Below are positions 56,642 to 64,000 of a stretch of 64,000 nucleotides of DNA, one piece after another. The position numbers and the translations under genes are program-made. The stretch's first letter is position 1. Each line of letters opens with the position of its first letter. Under the pieces are notes generated by a model. That model worked only from the letters and a program-made list of their open reading frames with translations. It was not told where the DNA came from and did not search any database. The DNA comes from Apoda limacodes (lineage: Eukaryota > Arthropoda > Insecta > Lepidoptera > Limacodidae), in the NCBI GenBank assembly GCA_946406115.1, contig OX291544.1, positions 25,995,521 to 26,059,520 of the forward strand, read 5' to 3'.

Positions 56642-57687
56642 GGGACTTACGGAATCACTCGGCTGTTGCTGTAGTTGGTCTTCGGTTCGGTTCGGTAGAA
56701 GACGGATGATGCTTGTGCACGATTGGCTAGTTGTTAAGGTCTATCATAAGTTATTCTCAACTTCGAGAAAAGTACCAAAATGAAAGAGCAAGGCCAGGAT
56801 AATATACCGCCTTAATGATGTTGATGATGTCAAAAGAGATTATGATACTGATTATTTCCTTATTTTGTCTGTTGTTTGAGTTATATCTGCTACACTAACC
56901 AACTAACAAAACCATTTAAAAAAAATCAATCAATTAAATACAGATGAGAGCAAGCATCTTTAGGCACTGTTCGATAATATTATTTCAGTTGAGAACATTT
57001 CAAATATTTATATATCGTGAACAAATAAAGATTAAGATAAAGATGCTCTAATAATATAAAAAGATACGGAAAACTAGTCATATTGACAATAAAAATTTGC
57101 AAAGAAAATATAAATTGTAAAACGATTAACAAATAAAAAGCTACTACGTAGTAAAAACATCTACGTTGAAAAAGATATTATCAACTATGAGATCAACATA
57201 TAAAACTGCAGACTGAATATTCTTAGCAGAAAAATCTTCTACATCTACAAATTTAACACCACATCTTTAGTTGATGCAGTCTGTAAATTCAAATAAGTAA
57301 TTACTGCAGAAACTACAGGTTAAGGTGACGACCGCTGATATTAAAATTGAGCTAAGCAAGTAATTTCAAAGACAGGTTTGACTGAGTCTGTTATACTTTT
57401 CATGCTCAAGTAGTAAAAGTTCTGTAAAATATTTCCGAAGTAGCAGTTAAACAAAAATATATAAAAAAAGAAACAATTCTGTCATCGTCTACTAGATGGT
57501 TCTCTTGAACACGAAGTAAAGCCACATAATAAGTGCTGGTACTAATATGTATAACGTACATCCTTAGAAAGCACCTTATATCAAAACAACTTTGACAGAC
57601 AGGATTCACTAAAAGACAAAAAATATTTTGATGATATGTAAGAAGGGATAGGATTGCTATTCAGCATAATCAACAACATAAGTGTTA
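56642..57687. other. No recognisable gene
   Basis: AT-rich sequence; GGTTCGGTTCGGTAG at 56683 is a short direct repeat. Nothing else is supported. Confidence 0.4.
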
Positions 57688-57850
57688 CTAGCTAGCTGTG
57701 TAAGGCTCCGGCTGCGCTAAATTTGTTTACTGGTAAGGGATTCCTACGGCAAAAGCGACTCCAATGCGTCTTTTTCCACTTGATTCACCATTATCGTCTC
57801 TGATTATTTCGTACGTTGCTCTATGTAACAAAATATATCCTATAACTTGA
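57688..57850 (-). mobile_element. Possible Helitron 3' end, minus strand
   Basis: ACTAGCTAGC at the left, then GGCTCCGGCTGCGC and AAATTTG, resembles a reversed CTAGT-type 3' end with its GC-rich hairpin. The 5' end is not found. Confidence 0.45.
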
Positions 57851-57961
57851 CCATTTACCACAGCTATGAATTTAAAAAAAAACAAGTTAATAGAATAACC
57901 AAGATTGCGAGGTTAATCCTTTAACTAAATAAGCAAATACCACAGAGTGAGAGTAGCTATC

Positions 57962-58118
57962 CATACTTATATTGAAAATGCGAAGGTAACTCTGTCTGTC
58001 TGTCAGTTACCTCTTCACGCTTAAACTGCTGTACCCATTATGATGAAATTTTCCATGGAGATAGTTGAGTCCCGGGAAAGGCGAAGGCTACTTGAAGGCT
58101 GCTGGCAATCGCTAGTAT
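57962..58118 (+). mobile_element. Short Helitron-type element
   Basis: Starts ACTTATATTGAAAATGCG, then GAAGGTAACTCTGTC, TTACCTCTTCACGC and GAGTCCCGGG, and ends GCTGCTGGCAATCGCTAG at 58116. It is internally deleted relative to the ~220-bp copies. Confidence 0.7.
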
Positions 58119-59880
58119 AAGATATAACTAAGAACTAGGTGTTTTTACTGTTTTTACTTGATTAAGTAGTAAAATATTATTTCAATAAAAAATAAAATAT
58201 ATACGAAGTTATTTTTACAAGTACATCCCATTACTAGCATTATATCCTTTCTATCCGGCACGAGGAATAATTAAACGTAAAATGAACGGTTTTGAATAAC
58301 GCTCATAACTTTTTAAATATCAGAAAGAACCCAGTGTATCGGTAATTCTATACACACTAGATTGTAAACTATTGGTTATTTTACACTTTTTAGAAGTTTA
58401 CATATCTTCATGGACTTTTGAAGTTAGGACTTGATACGGGTAAATAACAGCCGTAACGTATAGCTGGTATCATTGATACGGGCAGTATAAGAGTCATACA
58501 GTTTTCTTCTAGAGCTAACACAGTGAATGTGTGAAATACTGTCAAAGAGAGCTGGTTTTATCGTCTTTAATAAAAAAACAGGCATGTGGTGATGGAAATT
58601 TACGAAAATATACTTCTCTCTATCTGTACAGATGAAGCAGGGAGGGACCTACTGCCAATCTATACTAATACAAATAATATTATAATTATACTAATACTAA
58701 TAATATTATAATTTAATTAATACTAATAAATAATTAACGAGCGAAATTGCCGTTGTACACCTGCCACTATATTGTTGTGTCATGCTTTTGTGACGTGAAA
58801 GTCTATATATAGCAATTTAATTTTTTTTAGCAATATAACCTTTTTTAGGTGATACAATTATCTTTGTCATTGTTGCTTAATAAACAACTACTAGTGACTT
58901 ATAAAGCCCTAGTACATCAATCTTACAAATACACAAATCTTCATATAATAAAGACACACATGATACGAGTAAAAAAACATACATAGAAACAATCTTTCTT
59001 CGTTTAAGTTCCTTAAGGCCATATCTTTGTCAACATCATCAATGTGAAATAAATGTATTATGTACAACAAATATTTTAAATAATATAACAATAAATAATT
59101 GCATTTTTAAGGTGCAGTCAAAAGATTAACCTTGATCCAAGATTTGATTGACAAGTCCTGGCAATATTTAGTTACATTAATTAATGAACCATCGTAAGAC
59201 AAATAACCACTGCATAAAAGTACTGTATTGTTGGTACTTACTTAAGAATACTATAAGAAATGCACCTGGTACATAATGTGTTGGCTGTCGAGGACTTTGA
59301 CCTCACAATCGAACCGACCGGTTTGCAATTTTGATTTTGCTGTCATTTTTTTTTGTGGTTGGATTAATTGAAATTCATAATTATTTAAAATTTAAATAGT
59401 GTTGTAGGTAGGTGTAATTCTATAGGAATAAATACCGTAGAAATAATATCTGGTGTAAACTTGAGCTACATCCGTATATCCCATTGTTGCACAAGAAAAT
59501 TGTTGCACTGGATCCATTTTAAAAAAAAAAAATATATTTTAATAGTCGCTTAGTATTTTATTGGATCCTACTGCAATTTTGAATGGACTTTGGGTTCACG
59601 TGGCAATGTAATATAAAAAAAAAATTATGTCTATTGATCTGTCTGTCTGCGTCATACTAATCAAATATGTTCTTTATTAGTATAATATTTTAATTATAAA
59701 TAATCCTTCGTCAAATTATATTTAGCATGACTTTGTTCAACCCTGTATTTAACTTTCACTTGAGATTAATACATTTGGCTATAAAGTAATGATTTGGTAC
59801 ATAATGATATATGTAACTATTTTGTTGTTAAATTATAAATTAAACAGGAAGGTATAATGGAAATTCGTGATAATCTTAAC
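58119..59880. other. Intergenic, a few repeat-like words
   Basis: At 58660-58735 (TACTAAT)n words recur around AATATTATAATT and look like nested Helitron starts. TGCAGTCAAAAGATTAACCT at 59114 is shared with the hairpin at 40171. At 59290-59330 GGTTCGATTGTGAGG on the minus strand resembles a tRNA B box without an A box. No gene is recognised. Confidence 0.4.
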
Positions 59881-60020
59881 CAAAACATATTTTTTTTTTA
59901 ATAGAAAAATGGAAAGAATCTTAAAAATTGAAATTGAAATGTGTCGGTATTTGTGACATATTTCAATTTAAAGTTTTAAGATTATTTCCATTTTTCTATT
60001 TAAAAAAACATATGTTTTTG
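59881..60020. repeat. Fold-back element with ~65-bp arms
   Basis: The left arm 59881-59945 (AATAGAAAAATGGAAAGAAT, CTTAAAAATTG, AAATTGAAATGTGTC) pairs with the reverse complement of 59955-60020 with about six mismatches; the loop is ~9 bases. It is short and AT-rich, like a MITE or a snap-back duplication. Confidence 0.85.
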
Positions 60021-60087
60021 CTTTACTGAATATTGATGACTTTTAATACTTACCGCGATCTTAAGAATTTTCTTTAATGTAACTTCA

Positions 60088-60365
60088 TTCAGATCCATAG
60101 CTCAGTGGGTAATGATCCAACTGCTGAATCAATTTGGGGTCGTGGGTTTAATTTCAGCACAAGGCAAACATTTGTGTTTATCTTGAGACTGTGTATTTTC
60201 TATATGTTTAATATGTATGTATTTACAAAAAAAGAAATATATATGTTTTTGTACCCGTTATCTATATGTTTATATATCTGTGTATTGTAATTATGTTTTC
60301 GTATTTGTAGCTTTGATAAGTTTGGCACTAATTAGCGTTGTGTGAAACGTAGAAAAAACATTATT
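60088..60365 (+). mobile_element. tRNA-derived SINE (family S1), copy 4
   Basis: The head CCATAGCTCAGTGGGTAATG is a clear tRNA A-box region, and GGTCGTGGGTTTAATTTCAG a weak B box. The body words TTGTGTTTATCTTGAGACTG and ATGTATGTATTTAC match copies 1-3. The tRNA-like head cannot fold as a functional tRNA (no paired acceptor stem), so this is a SINE. Confidence 0.85.
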
Positions 60366-60372
60366 ATTTATA

Positions 60373-60900
60373 AACTAGCTTCTACCAGCGGCTTCGCCCG
60401 CCCTAAATTTCGTTATCGGCGTAGATTTTTACGGCAACTCCTCAATTATAGAAAAAAAAAACAAAGAATCAAATCTTTCCTCTTTAATGGCAATATATTA
60501 CTGTCTGTGAAACTATGGAAATACACATACAAAATTTCACCAAATCGGTAGTAGTTGACATACCGAAAGCAGCGCTACCTACCGGGTCCAATTGTATTTT
60601 TAAATCATCCAGGAAACCATCGAAATACTCATATAAAATTTTAAACCAATCGGTTCAGCCGTTTAGAAGTTATGTGAAAAAGATAAGTACGGAAAGATAT
60701 TTTTTACTACCCGTTGTCCTATTACCTGTTTTCCCTTAGGAAAGAAGCATTTCCCCGCGGTAAAAAGTAGCCTATGTTGATCAGGGATAATGTCGGCTTC
60801 TAATGGTAAAAGAATTTTTCAAATTGGTCCAGTAGTTTCGGAGCCTATTCAATACAAACAAACAATCAAATCCTTCCCTTTTTATAATATTATTATAAAT
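60373..60900 (-). mobile_element. Helitron-type element, minus strand, 0.5 kb
   Basis: The left end ACTAGCTTCTACCAGCGGC with TTCGCCCGCCCTAAATTTCG is the reversed 3' end. CAAATCGGTAGTAG, CAATCGGTTCAGCC and AAATTGGTCCAGTAGTTTCG are its internal short repeats. The right end TATAATATTATTATAAAT is the reversed 5' end. ORFs across it (60515-60739) are not genes. Confidence 0.8.
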
Positions 60901-62020
60901 TATAAATTTAATTATAATTATTATTATAAAGCTTGGGCCCCTCCAGGTACAAGACGGCTCAGTATTTTTCTTATATACCTTAAATGACAGTTTATATCCT
61001 CATTTTTAACCCCCTGAAAGCAATTTGGAAAATATTAAAATTTAGTATTTTTTTTTAATTTTTGGTATGTTTTGAAAATATTTTTGAGAAAAATTTTAAG
61101 AAACTAAGTTGCCCAAAGGTAATAGTGTGGTATATTTTTAGAACCGGCTCATCAAGCCCTTTCATTTGATACCCCACACGATTTAAATCCCATACAAAAA
61201 ATTAATGACATCATAAGGGAAATATTTTGAGGAACTGAAAATTATTGTTTTGCCCTAAAGTACCTGTGTGCCAAACGGCTAAACTCTACATCGATTTGCA
61301 GTTTTTTTTTGCGTACACCTAGGACGACTATGATGGCGGTGTACAAGCCTTGATGAGTTTGATAATTCAAATGTTTATTTATACCTATACCATAGACATG
61401 GAGAACTGGACAGCGCATTTATTAGCCGGATGTGAAAAAAATATTCGCAAAAGTGTGACAGAGACAAAGTGGAACTTAGGTCTCTTGTCTAAGTAATTTC
61501 TTCGAATTTGTTTTAGTAAATACGAGCAAACATAATGGCAAACGTTGATAAAAAGAGAAATAGATCACAGGTTTGCTTTGTCTCTTTTTAACGAACGCTC
61601 ATTTTGTAAGGCACAGTCCAGAACACATATTTCAGAACTTAAAGTCTATGAACTATAGCAAATATTGCTGTATTCTTAAACGATTTTAACTTTATATAGC
61701 AATGTTGGCAATTGATTAAAACTATAAAAATATTACATGCATATATTGCCAATCACAAGTTACCGGCGGAAACTTTGATAATAAACTCAATATAACAGAC
61801 AATTTTTTTTTTTAATCTTATTCTACTTATTATATATTCACGTCTACTTAATTTTCATTCTATATTCCCAAACAGTTTTTTCCAGCGCAACGTAGAACTA
61901 CCGTCCTTCAATCTCGCAGAATTGTGTTTAATTCCGACGACAAGGTTCAGGGAGTTATAAAAACGTTTCAGCGGAAAAGTGGCTAGTGATAAACGTGAGG
62001 CGGGCGGGAATAAGGGTTCT
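60901..62020. other. Interspersed repeat fragment and AT-rich sequence
   Basis: 60990-61270 (TTTTTAACCCCCTGAAAGC, CAAGCCCTTTCATTTGATAC, CCCACACGATTTAAATCCC) resembles an insect interspersed repeat known to me by motif style only. The remainder to 62020 has no assignable feature. Confidence 0.45.
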
Positions 62021-62257
62021 GTTCATTAATGCCACTCGCTGAGTAAGTTTGGGCGCGAGTGGCTGCGTGCTACGACGTAGACGATACGCGTTGTCAGTGT
62101 CTTCGACAACTTTACGAAACTTTTTGAAACTAGTGCGGATATTATTTTTATTCTTTGGGTAGTAAGAGTTTCGAGAATTCGTGATTGTAAACTGTATTAT
62201 GTATGAATGAGGTGAAAAACAATATATTTCTTCGGTTCATCGAGTAAAAATGTAAGT
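62020..62257 (+). promoter_or_regulatory. Candidate promoter and non-coding first exon
   Basis: A GC-richer island stands out in very AT-rich flanks (GGCGGGCGGGAATAAGGG, GGGCGCGAGTGGCTGCG, ACGACGTAGACGATACGCG). It contains TCAGT at 62094-62098, matching the arthropod initiator. From there about 155 bp runs to GTAAGT at 62252-62257, a strong splice-donor match, followed by a T-rich intron-like tract. No ORF starts inside. I infer a plus-strand gene whose coding exons lie beyond the window. No TATA or DPE is evident. It could also be a chance island. Confidence 0.35.
62031..62063. repeat. Perfect 9-bp inverted repeat in the candidate promoter
   Basis: GCCACTCGC (62031-62039) and GCGAGTGGC (62055-62063) are exact reverse complements, separated by 15 bp. 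The spacing would suit a dimeric factor site or a hairpin. Confidence 0.75.
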
Positions 62258-63200
62258 GTTTTTTTTTGAATTAAACTATTTTATTTTATTAAACTAAAAC
62301 TAGAATATATTTTTTCCTAGGATTTAATAAACTAATTTGTTTTGATTTGGAGTAAATAGCCATCATAAAATCATCAGGTTATACTTTTTATTAGTAAAAT
62401 ATTAAAAAAAAAACAAGACATAAACTAATTCATATTATTTGAATCGGATTTTTTTTTTATTTTAAGACATTCATTCATTAATCAAATGTTTTGTGAACTT
62501 TGAAAAACAAATAACTTTTTATTGTACAAAAATATCTTTTTTCCTTATTTTAAACCATTTTTAAAAAAAAATTATTTTATATGGTAAAATAATGGTAATC
62601 ATAGTTTAATTTAAAAAAAATCATTAAAATAAGTGGTTCATATATCTGACTCATTGTTGCATTCAATGGCGAATAAAAGACCATTGATTATCAAACTAAA
62701 AAAAAACTAAGAATTATTTTTGCTGTACCCAAAACAATATTTTTTCCGAAATTACGTGCCTGCAGATCCGGAATCACTCCACGTCGACCTTGTCATTTCA
62801 AGGATATTTTACAATTCATGACAATACAAATCCATGACGCAATAAGTTTAAGCTGATTAATGTAGTATTAAATATACAATAAATTATGTGATAATAATAA
62901 TATTTAAAATAGCAATTTGTAATATTTTTTTCAGGTTATTTTATTGTACAGAAAATCTTTTAGGGTGCTAGGTAATATGTTAGGTTTAACATAAACTTAA
63001 GATCAAAAAAATGTATGAAATAAAAAAAACATAACGTAAACAAAATAAATATTAAAGAAATTAGTTGGTTAGATACTACCTTATTTATTAAGACCGGACA
63101 TTAATAATGATGTATATTGTCTTTACTATCGATTTTTTTATCAGTTTTGTGAACGATTTTGTAGACATTGTGTGGGTTAATGTTGACACAATATCTCATA
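62258..63200. other. Very AT-rich, possible intron
   Basis: Long A/T runs and no ORF. If the donor at 62252 is real this is intron sequence. Confidence 0.35.
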
Positions 63201-63204
63201 AATT

Positions 63205-63632
63205 CGGCCAAGTGCGAGTCGGACTCCTGCACGATGGGTTCCGTACCATTATCTCTAAAAAAGGCAAAAAAATCCGTTTGATGTATAGGAACAAAATTAA
63301 ATATTTGTTTTATCTAATTTAATTATTTATTTTTAAAGTGATTATATTATTAAATATTCTGTGAATATTTTAAGCGTCTACCTGTTGCCGTAATCAATAT
63401 TGAGAAAAATCACGTTTGTTGTATGGGTGCCCCCTTTAAAATTCATTTTATTCTGTTTTTTAGTGTTTGTTGTTATAGCGGCAATAGAAATACATCTTTT
63501 GTGAAAATTTAAACTCTAATCAACCATATTTCATGAGATACAGCCTGGTGACAGACGGACAGACGGACGGACGGACAGCAGAGTTTTATTAAAAGGGACC
63601 CGCTAATTACCCTTTGGGTACGAAACCCTGAA
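63205..63632 (+). mobile_element. Interspersed insect repeat with GGGTTCCGTACC ends
   Basis: Starts TTCGGCCAAGTGCGAGTCGG and GGGTTCCGTACCATTAT. It contains TGTTGTTATAGCGGCAATAG, CATGAGATACAGCCTGGTG and (ACGG)n from ACAGACGGACAGACGG, and ends TTTGGGTACGAAACCCTG. GGGTTCCGTACC and its near reverse complement at the two ends form a short inverted pair. It is common in lepidopteran genomes in my knowledge; the class is uncertain. The 71-codon ORF at its left (63107-63322) is not a gene. Confidence 0.75.
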
Positions 63633-64000
63633 AATAAAACAGAGCTATGGACTAATAAATCCATCTGGTATTGTACCGTAGTATTTATTCGTTGTGATTT
63701 TCGTATATACCTATATTTTGCGAAGTTGACGTTAATATTGAGTCTTAAATGGATTTTAAACTTTCAATTTACCAGACATAGGTTCCCGTCTTCTTTCCGC
63801 CACTTCAGCTACCTTTTTTAAGGTCATGACCGATGGGTCCAACTGGCTGACCAATCCATGGTCTACACTTTAAGACTCGTCTGCCCAAACGGCCATCAGT
63901 TCTACGACAGATATGACCTGTTCATTAACATTTAAGCTTGCTTATTGTGTGTACTATGTCAGTGACTATAATATTCTTCGTCGGATCTGTTCAGTTTTGA
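63633..64000. other. Right end of window, possible repeat
   Basis: 63790-63930 (TTCCGCCACTTCAGC, AAGGTCATGACCGATGGG, CCATGGTCTACACTTTAAG, CGGCCATCAGTTCTACGAC) is unusually balanced in composition for this window and may be an interspersed repeat. No ORF supports a coding exon. Confidence 0.35.

Noticed and set aside
60088..60170. Functional tRNA gene
   Set aside because: It has a tRNA-like A box, but the B box is weak, no acceptor stem pairs and the sequence continues into the SINE body shared with three other copies.

Overview
The window looks like AT-rich nuclear DNA from a moth or butterfly. The evidence is the mix of repeats: Helitron fragments with the lepidopteran start (TCTATACTAATATTATAAA type) and CTAGT-type 3' ends, tRNA-derived SINEs, and 3' tails of several non-LTR retrotransposon (LINE) families, set in a background with only short, broken ORFs. 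I found no intact host protein-coding gene and no convincing rRNA or functional tRNA gene. The species and the chromosome cannot be read from the sequence; a W chromosome or another repeat-rich, low-recombination segment would fit, but that is inference.

Layout. 1-9648: a satellite array with a ~104-bp unit, roughly 90 copies, cut by the left window edge. It has 10-11-unit higher-order blocks, and each unit carries a 12-bp palindrome and a pair of AGATCT sites. 9650-13900: array edge, a compound stem-loop, one copy of a Helentron-like element, a MITE with ~65-bp terminal inverted repeats, a 5'-truncated LINE tail, a duplicated TA-rich block and a 99-bp tandem duplication. 16.2-18.45 kb: a decayed Jockey-type LINE with gag, endonuclease remnant and RT. 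20.8-28.7 kb: MITE, SINEs, LINE tails and Helitrons. 31.6-32.4 kb: another LINE 3' end. 34.7-38.3 kb: a Helentron-like pair followed by a long minus-strand LINE. 38.6-41.2 kb: a degenerate reverse transcriptase of a different lineage, itself interrupted by a LINE 3' end. 41.6-43.2 kb: a dispersed repeat pair. 45.45-46.41 kb: a well-preserved RT fragment of the same LINE family as at 35-38 kb. 48.27-48.93 kb: the longest Helentron-like copy. 49.3-51 kb: SINE and Helitrons. 51.9-55.2 kb: a nearly full-length but broken minus-strand LINE. 56-61 kb: fold-back elements, Helitrons and a SINE. 62.0-62.26 kb: a GC-richer island with an initiator-like motif and a splice-donor-like motif, the only candidate for the start of a host gene.

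The coding pieces do not work together as a pathway. They are remnants of independent selfish elements, several nested in each other. The most unusual structures are the palindrome-bearing satellite, the non-LINE-like RT remnant, the Helentron-like family with a 300-bp GC-rich module in one copy, and several long, near-perfect inverted repeats that look like template-switch products or fold-back elements.
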